Shown one piece after another: positions 36,440 through 45,471 of a DNA stretch of 64,000 nt; the first letter of the stretch is position 1; the number at the start of each line of letters is the position of its first letter. The stretch is from the NCBI RefSeq assembly GCF_900107455.1, contig NZ_FNQB01000001.1:1426001-1490000 (forward strand), read 5' to 3'. Under the pieces are notes generated by a model. That model made no database searches, was not told where the DNA came from, and saw only the letters and a program-made list of their open reading frames with translations. The position numbers were made by a program, and so were the translations under genes. The DNA comes from Asanoa ishikariensis (GTDB lineage: Bacteria > Actinomycetota > Actinomycetes > Mycobacteriales > Micromonosporaceae).

Positions 36440-37837
36440 TCAGCCGAGTCGGCCGGAGGCGGCGAGCCGCTGGTACCAGTGCGCGCTCTGCTTCCAGGTG
36501 CGCACCTGGGTGTCGTAGTCCACCCGGATGATCCCGAACCGGCGGTCGTAGCCGTAGCCCCACTCGAAGTTGTCCAAAAGGGACCACAGGAAATAGCCGC
36601 GTACGTCCGCGCCCTGCTCCCGGGCGTCGGCGACCGCGCCGATGTGCCGGTGCAGGTAGTCGATCCGCCGGTCGTCCTGGATCGTGCCGTCGGGCGAGAC
36701 GACGTCGTCGAACGCGGCGCCGTTCTCGGTGATCATCAGCGGCTGGTTCGGGTAGCGGTCGCGCAGGCTCAGCAGCAGCTCGGTCAGCGCCGGCGGGTCG
36801 ATGTTCCAACCCATCGCCGTGTGCGGGCCGGGCTGCGGCAGGAACTCCACGTCGTGCGCGGCGACCCACGGCGACGCCGTGGACGCACCGTGGCCGTCGG
36901 CGGAGGACCGCTCCGAGACCCCGTCCCAGGCGCGGACCAGCGTGCTGGAGTAGTAGTTCACGCCGAGCACGTCCAGCGGGACCGCGATCAGCTTCTCGTC
37001 ACCGTCGTGGACGAACGACCAGTCGGTGACCGAGGCGGTGTCGGCCAGCAGGTCGGCCGGGTAGGCACCGTCCAGCATCGGGCCGAGGAACGCCCGGTTG
37101 GCCAGCGCGTCGATCCGCCGCACCGCGTCGTGGTCGGCCGCCGAGTCCGACGCCGGACGAATCACGTGCAGGTTCAACGTCACCGACAGCTCGGACGCTG
37201 GCGCCAGCTCGCGGACGACCCGGCCGGCCAGGCCGTGCGCCAGGTTGAGGTGGTGAACGGCCGCTAGCGCAGCCGCCGGCGAAGTGCGACCAGGCGCGTG
37301 CACGCCAGAGGCATAGCCCAGGTAGGCCGAGCACCACGGCTCGTTGAACGTGGTCCAGGTGTGCACCCGGTCGCCGAGCGCCTCGACGATGCCGGCCGCG
37401 TAGTCCCGGAAGCGCAGCGCGGTCTCCCGCGACGCCCATCCGTCGGCGTCCTCGAGCTCCTGCGGCAGGTCCCAGTGGTACATCGTGGCCACCGGCTTGA
37501 CGCCGCGCTCCAGCAGGCCGTCGACGAGCCGCTGGTAGAAGTCGATCCCGGCCTGGTTGAACTGCCCGGAGCCACCCGGCTGCACCCGCGGCCACGAGAT
37601 CGAGAACCGGTACGCGTCCAGGCCCAGGTCCTTGATGTGATCGAGGTCCTCCTGCCACCGGTGGTAGTGGTCCGCGGCCACGTCACCGGTGTCGCCGTTC
37701 AGCGTGCGCCCCGGCGTGTGGCTGTAGGTGTCCCAGATGGACGGACCACGGCCGTCCTCGGTCGCGGCACCCTCGATCTGGTACGCGGCCGTGGCCGAGC
37801 CCCACACGAAACTCTTCGGAAATTCGTACTCCGTCAC
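36440..37837 (-). CDS. GH1 beta-glucosidase
   Basis: The 465-residue retaining glycosidase hydrolyses terminal beta-glucosides (possibly also beta-galactosides). GH1 signatures: [19 protein letters not shown] at the N-terminus, acid/base Glu166 in TWTTFNEPW, and nucleophile Glu371 in [12 protein letters not shown]. There is no signal peptide, so it acts inside the cell on imported oligosaccharides. Its GTG start overlaps the GH31 stop (GTGA at 37834-37837), making it the last gene of the sugar operon. With an alpha-xylosidase upstream, the natural substrate is likely a xyloglucan- or cello-oligosaccharide. Confidence 0.96.
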   Translation of the reverse strand: MTEYEFPKSFVWGSATAAYQIEGAATEDGRGPSIWDTYSHTPGRTLNGDTGDVAADHYHRWQEDLDHIKDLGLDAYRFSISWPRVQPGGSGQFNQAGIDFYQRLVDGLLERGVKPVATMYHWDLPQELEDADGWASRETALRFRDYAAGIVEALGDRVHTWTTFNEPWCSAYLGYASGVHAPGRTSPAAALAAVHHLNLAHGLAGRVVRELAPASELSVTLNLHVIRPASDSAADHDAVRRIDALANRAFLGPMLDGAYPADLLADTASVTDWSFVHDGDEKLIAVPLDVLGVNYYSSTLVRAWDGVSERSSADGHGASTASPWVAAHDVEFLPQPGPHTAMGWNIDPPALTELLLSLRDRYPNQPLMITENGAAFDDVVSPDGTIQDDRRIDYLHRHIGAVADAREQGADVRGYFLWSLLDNFEWGYGYDRRFGIIRVDYDTQVRTWKQSAHWYQRLAASGRLG

Positions 37838-40050
37838 AGCCCCACCTCGTAACCCGACGACGATCCCGCGACCAGTTCCGCGGTGACCGTCCCATTGTCG
37901 TATCGCACCTCGAACTCGGCACCGGGGCCCTCACCGGGCGACGGCACGCGCACCCTGGTCCGCTGTCCCTCCGCCGGCGCGTACAGCCGCAGGCGCACGC
38001 CGTCGGCCCATTCGTAGTCCGGCTTGTCGTCGCGCGAACCGAACGGGATCACGGCGCCCGGCCTCGCCAGCACCGGCACGCTGTCGAACTCGTGCTTCTC
38101 GGTTACCCACGCCGGGCCGGTGAGCTGAGCGCCGGTCACCAGGTGGGTCCACGTGCCGGCGGGCACGTAGAACGTGACCTCCCCGTCGGCGCTCATCACC
38201 GGCGCGACCAGGACGTCCGGGCCGAGCATGTACTGCCGGTCCAGGTACGCCGAGGTCGGGTCGTCCGGGAACTCGAGCACCATCGGGCGCATCATCGGCA
38301 GGCCTTCGCGGTGCGCCTCGTCGGCCACGGCGGCCAGGTAGGGCATCAGCGACAGCTTGAGCTTGGTGAAGTGCCGCAGCACGTCGACCGCCTCGCTGTC
38401 GAACGCCCACGGGACCCGGTACGAGCCGGAGCCGTGCAACCGGGAGTGCGACGAGAGCAGGCCGAAGGCGACCCAGCGCTTGAACACCGCCGGGTCGGGC
38501 GTGCCCTCGAAACCGCCGATGTCGTGGCTCCAGTAGCCGAAGCCGGACGCGGCCAGTGACAGCCCGCCGCGCAGCGACTCGGCCATCGCGGCGAACGTCG
38601 ACTCGCAGTCGCCGCCCCAGTGCACCGGGAACATCTGGCCGCCGGCGGTGGCGGAGCGGGCGAAGACCACGGCCTCGCCCTTACCGCGCTCGGTCTCCAA
38701 CAGCTCGAAGACCGCCTTGTTGTACGCCTGCGCGTAGTAGTTGTGCATCCGCTGCGGGTCCGAGCCGTCGTGCCAGACCACGTCGGTCGGGATGCGCTCG
38801 CCGAAGTCCGTCTTGAAGGCGTCCACGCCCATGTCGAGCAGCACCTTGAGCTTGCTCTGGTACCAGGCGACCGCGTCCGGGTTGGTGAAGTCGACCAGCG
38901 CCATGCCGGCCTGCCACTTGTCCCACTGCCAGACCGAGCCGTCCGCGCGCTTCACCAGGTAGCCGTTGGCACGGCCCTCCTCGAACAGGTACGAGCGCTG
39001 GGCGATGTACGGGTTGATCCACACGCACACCTTGAGGCCGCGCTCGTGCAGCCGGCGCAGCATGCCCGCAGGGTCCGGGAAGGTCGCCGGGTCCCAGACG
39101 AAGTCGACCCAGTGGAACTGCCGCATCCAGAAGCAGTCGAAGTGGAACACCGACAGCGGCAGGTCCCGCTCGGCCATCCCGTCGATGAACTCGGTGACGG
39201 TCTTCTCGTCGTACGACGTGGTGAACGAGGTCGAGAGCCAGAGCCCATAGGACCACGCGGGTACGCGGGCCGGGCGGCCGGTCAGCGCGGTGTAACGGCG
39301 CAGCACGTCCTTCGGGGTGGGACCGTCGATCAGGTAGTAGGTGAGGGTCTGGCCCTCGACGCTGAACTGGGTCTCCGACACCACTTCCGAGCCGATCTCG
39401 AAGGAGACGTGCTCGGGGTGGTCGACGAAGACGCCGTAGCCGCGGTTGCTGAGATAGAACGGAACGTTCTTGTACGCCTGCTCGCTCGCGGTGCCACCGT
39501 CGGCGTTCCAGATGTCGACGGTCTGGCCGTTCTTGACGAACGCGCCGAACCGCTCGCCCAGCCCGTAGACCGTCTCACCGACACCGAGTGCCAGCCGGTC
39601 GTGCACGTGCGCCTTGCCGTCCGCGTCGGTGACCAGGCCGACGCTGCGCGCCGTGGACGAGGTGAGCACCCGGTCGCCGTGCAGGAAGTCGACCCGCCAC
39701 CCGTCGACGAGCGCGACCCGGGCGGTCAGCTCGCCGGCGGTGATCGTGGCTGACAGGCCCGACACGTCCACCGTGACCGGGTGCTCGTCGCTGCTGGCCA
39801 CCTCGAACACCGGAGTGCGCGGCACCCCGCCGAGGTGGTGGGCCACGGTCACGCCGATGACGCCGTCGGCGGGGGAGAAGAACCGTGCGGTGACGACCGG
39901 GCGGTTGAGGGTGTCGCCGCGGGTGACGACGCGACCGGTGGGTGCGTACGCGGTGAAACCGCGCTCTTCGAGCTCGACCGACTCGACCGCGCCGGGGCGC
40001 AGCACGCTGACCCCCGGTCGCAGTTGCCAGTACCCGTCGGTGAACTTCAC
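37834..40050 (-). CDS. yicI: GH31 alpha-xylosidase (YicI type)
   Basis: The 738-residue enzyme removes alpha-linked xylose from oligosaccharides. The nucleophile is Asp415 in [12 protein letters not shown] and the acid/base Asp481 in [12 protein letters not shown]. These match E. coli YicI Asp416 and Asp482 almost position for position, and KTDFGERIP is characteristic of xylosidases rather than glucosidases. The N-terminal [14 protein letters not shown] is the usual YicI start, supporting GTG 40050 with AGGAG seven bases upstream. The start overlaps the permease stop and the stop overlaps the GH1 start. It acts in the cytoplasm on imported isoprimeverose-type units, leaving glucosides for GH1. 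Confidence 0.95.
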   Translation of the reverse strand: MKFTDGYWQLRPGVSVLRPGAVESVELEERGFTAYAPTGRVVTRGDTLNRPVVTARFFSPADGVIGVTVAHHLGGVPRTPVFEVASSDEHPVTVDVSGLSATITAGELTARVALVDGWRVDFLHGDRVLTSSTARSVGLVTDADGKAHVHDRLALGVGETVYGLGERFGAFVKNGQTVDIWNADGGTASEQAYKNVPFYLSNRGYGVFVDHPEHVSFEIGSEVVSETQFSVEGQTLTYYLIDGPTPKDVLRRYTALTGRPARVPAWSYGLWLSTSFTTSYDEKTVTEFIDGMAERDLPLSVFHFDCFWMRQFHWVDFVWDPATFPDPAGMLRRLHERGLKVCVWINPYIAQRSYLFEEGRANGYLVKRADGSVWQWDKWQAGMALVDFTNPDAVAWYQSKLKVLLDMGVDAFKTDFGERIPTDVVWHDGSDPQRMHNYYAQAYNKAVFELLETERGKGEAVVFARSATAGGQMFPVHWGGDCESTFAAMAESLRGGLSLAASGFGYWSHDIGGFEGTPDPAVFKRWVAFGLLSSHSRLHGSGSYRVPWAFDSEAVDVLRHFTKLKLSLMPYLAAVADEAHREGLPMMRPMVLEFPDDPTSAYLDRQYMLGPDVLVAPVMSADGEVTFYVPAGTWTHLVTGAQLTGPAWVTEKHEFDSVPVLARPGAVIPFGSRDDKPDYEWADGVRLRLYAPAEGQRTRVRVPSPGEGPGAEFEVRYDNGTVTAELVAGSSSGYEVGL

Positions 40051-40919
40051 TTCTCGGCTCCTGCCGTGATGCCGCGCGAAAGCGTGCGCTGGAAAATGAT
40101 GAAGAAGAGGACAGCCGGAATGAGGCTGATCAGCGCGCCCGCGTTCGTGGTCGGTGCGTCCATCAGCCGGTCGCCCTGCAACGAGGCCAGCGCGACCGGG
40201 ATGGTCTGTGTGCTGTTGTCGATGAGCATGACCAGGGGGATCAGGAACTCGTTCCAGGTCCAGATGAAGAAGAAGATGAGCAGCACCGCGAGGGTGGGCC
40301 GCAGGTTGGGGAAGATCACCCGCCACAGCACGGTCCACTTGCCGGCACCGTCCAGCGACGCTGCCTCGAGCACCGACTTGGGGAAGGTGCTGAGCACGGA
40401 GGCGAGCAGGTAGGTGCCGAACGCGCTCTGGATGACGGTGAAGATGATGATCACCGAGAGCTGCGTGTTGTAGAGGCCGACCTGCTTGGCCGCGTAGTAC
40501 AGCGGGTAGATCAGCGCTTCCTGCGGCAGCATGTTGGCCAGCAGGAACAGACCGACGATCCAGAGCCGGCCCTTGACCCGACCGATGCCCAGCGCGTACG
40601 CGTTGAGCAGCGAGACGACCACGCCGAGCACCGCGACCGAGCCGGCGATGAGCAGCGAGTTCCAGAGCTTCAGCGGGAAGTTGACCTGGTTCCAGTAGTT
40701 GCTCAGGCCCTTGGTGTAGAACTCCGACGGCCAGCTCAGCGGGCCGCCCGTGGAGTAGTCCCCGGGCGACTTGAACGCGTTGAGCAGCATGAACACGAAG
40801 GGCACGAGCATCACCAGTGCGGCGATGGTGACCACGGCCAGGACGATCCAGCGGCTCTTTCCGCGGCGGTGCCGGTCGCGGGACGCCGGGGGCCTTGCCG
40901 GGATGGTGGTGACTGCCAT
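40047..40919 (-). CDS. sugar ABC transporter permease (MalG-like)
   Basis: The 290-residue CUT1-family permease has six TMs, beginning WIVLAVVTIAALVMLVPFVFMLLNAFKS. The MalG-type EAA loop is EAASLDGAGKWTVLWRVIFPNLRPTLAVLLIF. The C-terminus [12 protein letters not shown] is typical. It pairs with the MalF-like permease one base upstream and needs a separately encoded ATPase (MsiK-type), since none lies in the operon. The start is at 40919. The stop TGA overlaps the GH31 GTG. Confidence 0.95.
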   Translation of the reverse strand: MAVTTIPARPPASRDRHRRGKSRWIVLAVVTIAALVMLVPFVFMLLNAFKSPGDYSTGGPLSWPSEFYTKGLSNYWNQVNFPLKLWNSLLIAGSVAVLGVVVSLLNAYALGIGRVKGRLWIVGLFLLANMLPQEALIYPLYYAAKQVGLYNTQLSVIIIFTVIQSAFGTYLLASVLSTFPKSVLEAASLDGAGKWTVLWRVIFPNLRPTLAVLLIFFFIWTWNEFLIPLVMLIDNSTQTIPVALASLQGDRLMDAPTTNAGALISLIPAVLFFIIFQRTLSRGITAGAEK

Positions 40920-40920
40920 G

Positions 40921-41886
40921 TCAGACCTCCCGGTCCTGGCGCTCGTTGCGGTACTGCAGGTAGATGAACACCGCGGCCACGATGATGATGATCAGCGTCA
41001 ACACGGTGGAGATCGCCGAGCCGTAGCCGACCTGGAGCTTCTTGAAGAACGTGTAGTAAGCGAAGTACGAGGGCACGTTGGTCGCGTTCTCCGGACCGCC
41101 GCGGGTCAGCGCGAACACCGGGCCGAACACCTTCAGCGCGGCGATCGTGCAGGTCAGCGCGACCACGAAGGTCTCGGGCCGGATCTGCGGCAGGGTGATG
41201 GCCCGGAAGCGGTGCCACCAGTTGGCCCCGTCGACCTCGGCGGCCTCGTGCAGTTCCGGGTCGACGCGTTGCAGCGCCGCCATGAAGACGACGACCGGAT
41301 AGCCGATCTGCACCCAGATCATCACGCCCATGACGCTCGGCAGGGCGGTGTCCGGGTCACCGAGCCAGTCGTGCCGCAGCGCGCCCAGACCGATCACGTC
41401 GAGCAGGCCGTTGAACGCGCCGTCGGGCCGCAGGATCCAGCCCCAGACGATGCCGGCCACCACGACCGGGAGCACCTGCGGCAGGTAGAACGCGGCGCGC
41501 AGGGCGGAGGCGGTGCGGGGTTTGAACTTGCGCCCGATCACGTCGAAGAGGACGGACGCGAGCACCAGACCGGCCAGCGTGGGTACGACCACCATCGCGA
41601 TGATCATGGCGACGGTGTTCTTGAACGACTGCCAGAACACCTCGTCCTGGAAGAGCCGCGTGTAGTTGTCGAAGCCGATGAACGTCGGGTCGCCGATGCC
41701 GGACCACTTGGTCAGCGACAGGTAGACCGTGGCGATCAGCGGGCCGCCGATGACGACCAGGAACAGCAGTGCGCCGGGCAGCAGGTAGAGCCAGTAACCG
41801 GCGCCGCTTCGCTTGCGCTTTGGCGGCTTCGGTGCGGCGGGGGCGGCCGGCCTTTGCTGGGCGGCCGAGGTCTCGGTGAGTGCCAT
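40921..41886 (-). CDS. sugar ABC transporter permease (MalF-like)
   Basis: The 321-residue CUT1 permease has a basic Pro/Ala-rich cytoplasmic leader (about 1-32) and six TMs, starting GYWLYLLPGALLFLVVIGGPLIATVYLSLTKWSG. The EAA loop is EAAEVDGANWWHRFRAITLPQIRPETFVVAL. ATG 41886 is chosen (GAAGGA six bases upstream) rather than the longer frame to 41916. A perfect hairpin lies between this gene and the upstream binding-protein gene. Confidence 0.95.
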   Translation of the reverse strand: MALTETSAAQQRPAAPAAPKPPKRKRSGAGYWLYLLPGALLFLVVIGGPLIATVYLSLTKWSGIGDPTFIGFDNYTRLFQDEVFWQSFKNTVAMIIAMVVVPTLAGLVLASVLFDVIGRKFKPRTASALRAAFYLPQVLPVVVAGIVWGWILRPDGAFNGLLDVIGLGALRHDWLGDPDTALPSVMGVMIWVQIGYPVVVFMAALQRVDPELHEAAEVDGANWWHRFRAITLPQIRPETFVVALTCTIAALKVFGPVFALTRGGPENATNVPSYFAYYTFFKKLQVGYGSAISTVLTLIIIIVAAVFIYLQYRNERQDREV

Positions 41887-41908
41887 GGGAGATCCTTCCC
41901 GGCGGGAC

Positions 41909-41936
41909 GGGCGCACCGGCCGTAGCCGGTGCGCCC
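41909..41936 (-). terminator. intercistronic hairpin between binding-protein and permease genes
   Basis: GGGCGCACCGGC (41909-41920) and GCCGGTGCGCCC (41925-41936) form a perfect 12-bp stem with a CGTA loop. It sits nine bases after the binding-protein stop and 22 bases before the permease start, with no T-run. This is the expected place for an attenuating or 3'-protecting structure that yields more binding protein than permease, like the malE-malF intergenic element of enterobacteria. Confidence 0.7.
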
Positions 41937-41945
41937 TATGCCGAC

Positions 41946-43259
41946 TTACTTACCGGTGATCTCCTTGACGCCGTCGTCGTACGGCTTGGCGATCGCGTCG
42001 AGCACCTGGTCGGGCGTCTTGGACCCGTTGATCAGGCTCTGGAAGCCCGAGACCAGCACGTCGTAGTAGCCGGGGACCGGCCAGTCCGGGTAGAAGGCCA
42101 GACCGTCCTGCGAGCTGACGGTGTTGAAGTTCTCGATCAGCTTCTTGTTCTTCGGGTCGGTGATCTGCGACGCGTCGGCCGCCACCGGAACACCACCGTT
42201 GTTGCCGATCAGCGCCTGGATCTCCGGGCGCATGGTGATGTCGATGAAGTCGTACGCGAGGCCCTTGGCCTTGCTGCTGGTCGGAACGACCCAGAGGTTG
42301 CCCGACGAGCCGGCGCTGAACTTGTTGCCGGGGAACAGGAACGAGTCCCAGTTCGCCTTCATCTCGTCCTTGAAGCGGCCGTACCACCAGCTACCGGAGA
42401 CGATCATCGGAGCCTTGCCGGAGATGAACGCGGTGCCCATGTCCTCGGCCTTGAGGCTCGCCGACTCCTTGGAGACGTAGCCCTTGCTCACCCAGTCCGC
42501 GAAGGTCTCCGCGCCGTACTTCAGCGGGTCGGCCTTGAAGTCGACCGGGTTCTTGTAGAGCTGGTAGTCGTCGACGAACTTGCGGTCCGCCTTGCTCAGC
42601 GCGAGCTGGTAGAAGAGCTGCCCGGCGGGGTACTCGGCACCGGCCTCGGCCAGCGGCGTGATGCCCTTGCTGACGAACTTGTCCATCGCCTGGGTGAACT
42701 CGTCGTACGTGGTGGGCACGGTGACGCCGTTCTTGTCGAACAGGTCCTTGTTGTAATAGACCATCACGTACTCGCCGTAGTTCGGCACGCCGTACCAGTT
42801 GCCCTCGCCCATCACGCCCTTGTCGCTGTAGCGGGCGGTGGTCTGCAGGCTGGAGCTGAGCTCCTTGTCCCAGCCACGCTTGGTGGCCTCTTCGGTCAGG
42901 TCGGTCAACAGACCCTGGGAGGACAGCAGGCCCGCGGTGGCGTTGCCCTTGTTGTACTCCATGATGTCCGGACCTTCGTCCGAGTTAATGATCATGCCGG
43001 CGTTCTGCTGGATCTGCTCGAACGCCTTGCGCTCGAACGTCACCTGCACACCGGGGTGCTCGGTCTTGAAGATCTCGATCGCCTTGTCCCAGGCGATACC
43101 CATGGCGCTGTTCTCACTCTCGTAGTGCCAGAGCTTGAGAACCTTCGCGTCACTGCCTTCGCTGCTGCTGCCGCCTCCGTCGCTGCCGCACGCGGCCAGC
43201 GTCGTGCCGGCTATCGCGGCCAACGCGACCGCGACGCCCAGCTTGCGGAATCGCCCCAT
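41946..43259 (-). CDS. sugar ABC transporter substrate-binding lipoprotein
   Basis: The 437-residue extracellular binding protein is a CUT1-type member (family 1). Its lipoprotein signal peptide ends TTLAAC with the lipidated Cys24. The mature protein begins GSDGGGSSS and shows the usual KVLKLWHYESENSAMGIAWDKAIEIFKTEHPGVQVTFERKAFEQIQQN and GKAPMIVSGSWWYGRFKD. It captures the oligosaccharide for the downstream permeases. AGGAGG precedes the ATG at 43259. The LacI gene lies 80 bases upstream in the same direction. Confidence 0.95.
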   Translation of the reverse strand: MGRFRKLGVAVALAAIAGTTLAACGSDGGGSSSEGSDAKVLKLWHYESENSAMGIAWDKAIEIFKTEHPGVQVTFERKAFEQIQQNAGMIINSDEGPDIMEYNKGNATAGLLSSQGLLTDLTEEATKRGWDKELSSSLQTTARYSDKGVMGEGNWYGVPNYGEYVMVYYNKDLFDKNGVTVPTTYDEFTQAMDKFVSKGITPLAEAGAEYPAGQLFYQLALSKADRKFVDDYQLYKNPVDFKADPLKYGAETFADWVSKGYVSKESASLKAEDMGTAFISGKAPMIVSGSWWYGRFKDEMKANWDSFLFPGNKFSAGSSGNLWVVPTSSKAKGLAYDFIDITMRPEIQALIGNNGGVPVAADASQITDPKNKKLIENFNTVSSQDGLAFYPDWPVPGYYDVLVSGFQSLINGSKTPDQVLDAIAKPYDDGVKEITGK

Positions 43260-43297
43260 TGCTATCCTCCTGATGAGTATCGAGCCCGGTACTTACT

Positions 43298-43331
43298 GGC
43301 CCGCCGTTGCGTGGCAGCGCGGCGGCGGGCC
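43298..43331 (-). terminator. hairpin between lacI-type and binding-protein genes
   Basis: GGCCCGCCG (43298-43306) pairs perfectly with CGGCGGGCC (43323-43331) across a 16-base loop, nine bases after the regulator stop. It is a possible partial terminator that lets the regulator gene head the operon at a different level. Too little sequence remains before the next start (38 bases) for a separate full promoter downstream of it. Confidence 0.45.
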
Positions 43332-43339
43332 GTCGCCTG

Positions 43340-44392
43340 TCAACCGCCCGGCAACCCCGTGCCGGTCAGTTCGTTGTCGGGCCGTGCGGCCGGGCACGTC
43401 GAGCCCCGGACCTCCAATGCGCACGGCAACAGCTGTTGATGGTGGGCGCCGGTGCCGTCGAGCTGGCGCAGCAGCGCCTCCACCGCGATCCGGCCCAGCG
43501 CCGAGCCGGGCGAGGTCATCGCGGTCAGGGCGGGATAGGCCAGTTCGGCCACCGCCGGCGAGGTCACCATCGAGACCACCGAGACATCACCGGGTACGGC
43601 CCGGCGGCGCACGGCGAGCTCGGCCAGGATGCCGAAGATGGCGTTCTCGTTCATGGCCAGGACGGCGGTGAGGTCGGGGGCTTGCGTCATCGCCTGGGCG
43701 AGCGCGGCCCGGCCGCCGGCGGCGCTGTCCTCGGCCGGGATCATCAGGGGCTCCAGGCCGTAGCCGGTCATCGCCGCGACGAACGAGTCCCGGGTGCGCA
43801 GGGCCGGCCCGTAACCGGCCGCGATGGTCGCGGCCGAGTGGTTCACGTAGACGATCCGGCGGTGGCCGAGGCCGACCAGGTGGTCGACGGCCTCGCGGAC
43901 GGTCTGGTCGAAGTCGATGTCCACGTACGAAAGGCCGGTGGTGTCGCTGGTCCGGCCGATCAGCACCAGCGGGACGCCGGTTTCCTGGAGGACGCCGACC
44001 CGGCCGTCCTCGATCTGGACCTCCATCAGCGCCACTCCGTCGACCATCCGCTGGCTGGCGAGCCGGCGCAGGTCGTCGAGGTCGCCGGCGCCGATGGGCG
44101 AGAGCACCAGGTGGTAGCCCGCGTCGCTGGCGGCGGCCGCCGCTCCGGTCACGAAAGCGGTCTCGGTGGCACCGAAACCGCGCTCGCTCATGGGCATCAA
44201 CAGGCCGACTATCCGGCTGCGCCGGGTGGCCAGGCCGCGGGCCATCGCGTTGGGCTGGTAGTCGAGCTCGGCCATGGCCTCGAGCACCCGCGCGCGGGTG
44301 GCGTCGGAGATCGGCCGGGTGCCGGTGAGCACGTAAGACACCGTGCTGACGGAGACGCGCGCAAGGCGGGCGACGTCATGCATGGTAGCCAC
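43340..44392 (-). CDS. LacI-family transcriptional regulator of the sugar operon
   Basis: The 350-residue repressor has the LacI HTH and hinge (MHDVARLARVSVSTVSYVLTGTRPISDATRARVLEAMAELDYQPNAMARGLATRRSRIVGLL) and a type 1 periplasmic-binding effector domain (about 65-340). GTG 44392 is preceded by GGAGG at six bases; ATG 44383 (MHDVARLA) is an alternative. It lies upstream of the binding protein, permease and glycosidase genes in the same direction, so it is probably the operon's own ligand-responsive repressor, autoregulated through the palindrome at 44437-44452. Confidence 0.93.
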   Translation of the reverse strand: MATMHDVARLARVSVSTVSYVLTGTRPISDATRARVLEAMAELDYQPNAMARGLATRRSRIVGLLMPMSERGFGATETAFVTGAAAAASDAGYHLVLSPIGAGDLDDLRRLASQRMVDGVALMEVQIEDGRVGVLQETGVPLVLIGRTSDTTGLSYVDIDFDQTVREAVDHLVGLGHRRIVYVNHSAATIAAGYGPALRTRDSFVAAMTGYGLEPLMIPAEDSAAGGRAALAQAMTQAPDLTAVLAMNENAIFGILAELAVRRRAVPGDVSVVSMVTSPAVAELAYPALTAMTSPGSALGRIAVEALLRQLDGTGAHHQQLLPCALEVRGSTCPAARPDNELTGTGLPGG

Positions 44393-44436
44393 CGCGCACC
44401 TCCTTTGGCCTGCAGTGGGATCGCTCCCGTCCGATC

Positions 44437-44452
44437 GTCGAAGCGTTTCGAC
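44437..44452. promoter_or_regulatory. LacI-type operator palindrome
   Basis: GTCGAA-GCGT-TTCGAC is a 6+4+6 inverted repeat 45 bases before the regulator start. LacI-family operators are even-length palindromes with a central CG-containing step and A/T-containing arms. A smaller palindrome, AACCGGTT, follows at 44455-44462. Confidence 0.6.
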
Positions 44453-44518
44453 TAACCGGTTCGATGGGACCGTAAGTCACGTGTTACGGCGGCGTCAATA
44501 GCTGATGTCCAACGCGGG

Positions 44519-45163
44519 TCAGGCGGGAGATGTCCCGACGGGTTCGCGGGCGAGATCCAGGACGACGTCGACGACCGCCGGGTGGTCTGCCAGCGGCGGG
44601 GTGACCACGTCGGCGCCGGCTCGGTGTAGTGCCTGGTGGAAGCGGCCGTCGGCCAGCAGATAGGTCAAGATCAGGACGCGGTCGGCCCCGTCGGCCCGCA
44701 GCGCCCGGACGGCGTCGGGCACCGTGGGGGCCGCGGACGCGGCGTAGCCGACGGTCGCCGGGACCGGCAGGGCCGCGGCCGTGGCGTCGACCTCGGCCCG
44801 GGACCAGGGGTCGCTCGACCCGGCGGCGGCCAGGACGACCGCGTCCGCCGGCCCGGCCGCGGCGAGCCGGTCGGCCAGCACACCGAGGAGACGCCCAGCG
44901 GTGCCGAGCGGCGGCGCGACGGCCGCGCCGAGGCCCGCGAAGGCCTCGGCGATGTCGACCCGGACATGGTGGCCGGTAGTCAACAGCAAGGGAACGACCA
45001 CCGCCGGACCGGCCGCGACGTCGCGCACGTGCGGCTCCTGGACATCCACGTAAGCCAGCCGCACAGCCCCGTCGTAGCGCCGCGCCACCCGCCGGGCCAG
45101 GTCACGGACCTGCGCCTGGCCAGCCGGCACGCGAGTGCCGTGGGCGACGAGCACCAGGGTCAT
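44519..45163 (-). CDS. sirohydrochlorin chelatase-like protein (CbiX/SirB type)
   Basis: The 214-residue protein has two CbiX half-domains. The first opens TLVLVAHGTRVPAGQAQVRDLARRV with the metal/substrate His in AHGTR and continues VVVPLLLTTGHHVRVDIAEA. The second half has VVLAAAGSSDPWSRAEVDATAAAL and RVLILTYLLADGRFHQAL. Such enzymes insert Fe2+ (or Co2+) into sirohydrochlorin. Siroheme is the cofactor of NirB encoded in the same operon, which explains the location. ATG 45163 gives the canonical MTLVLVAHGTR start; a longer GTG start at 45184 lacks support. The 300 bases upstream are degenerate copies of this gene's own 5' end. Confidence 0.88.
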   Translation of the reverse strand: MTLVLVAHGTRVPAGQAQVRDLARRVARRYDGAVRLAYVDVQEPHVRDVAAGPAVVVPLLLTTGHHVRVDIAEAFAGLGAAVAPPLGTAGRLLGVLADRLAAAGPADAVVLAAAGSSDPWSRAEVDATAAALPVPATVGYAASAAPTVPDAVRALRADGADRVLILTYLLADGRFHQALHRAGADVVTPPLADHPAVVDVVLDLAREPVGTSPA

Positions 45164-45471
45164 GCCGACGCCCGTAGGCGGCACACGGTCCGACGCCGCA
45201 TGGCATGGTCGGCCGGCACGCGGGCGCCGTGGGCGAGCGCCAGGGATATGCCGGCGCCGGCAGGTGGCACGCGGCCCAGCGCCGCGCGAGCCGGCGGGTG
45301 AGGTCGCGGGCCAAGGCGTGGTCGAGCGGTCCGCCCGTGCGCGGGGCGGGTCAGGGTCGTGCCGGCGCCGGCAGGTGGCACGCGGCCCAGCGCCGCGCGA
45401 GCCGGCGGGTGAGGTCGCGGGCCAAGGCGTGGTCGAGCGGTCCGCCCGTGCGCGGGGCGGGTCAGGGTCAT
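45164..45471 (-). pseudogene. degenerate copies of the chelatase 5' end
   Basis: Reading leftward from 45471, an ATG overlapping the nnaR stop (ATGA) opens a frame MTLTRPAHGRTARPRLG. This repeats at 45360 (start codon mutated to ACG), then changes to ISLALAHGARVPADHAM at 45249, and finally the true chelatase MTLVLVAHGTRVPAG begins at 45163. All four are forms of one 5' end. The frame from 45471 runs 103 codons to a stop at 45160, without a chelatase fold. The likely history is iterated tandem duplication of the start of an ancestral chelatase that once overlapped nnaR directly. Confidence 0.7.
45250..45471. repeat. two near-identical 111-bp tandem repeats
   Basis: Bases 45250-45360 and 45361-45471 are the same 111-bp unit (37 codons). 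The only difference I see is at the right end (GGTCGT versus GGTCAT), which changes an ACG to the ATG start codon on the minus strand. A partial third start-like copy lies to the left (45200-45249). Near-identity implies recent duplication. Confidence 0.92.

Noticed and set aside
45250-45471. CRISPR-like array
   Set aside because: Only two long units in direct contact, without spacers, and related to the adjacent gene.
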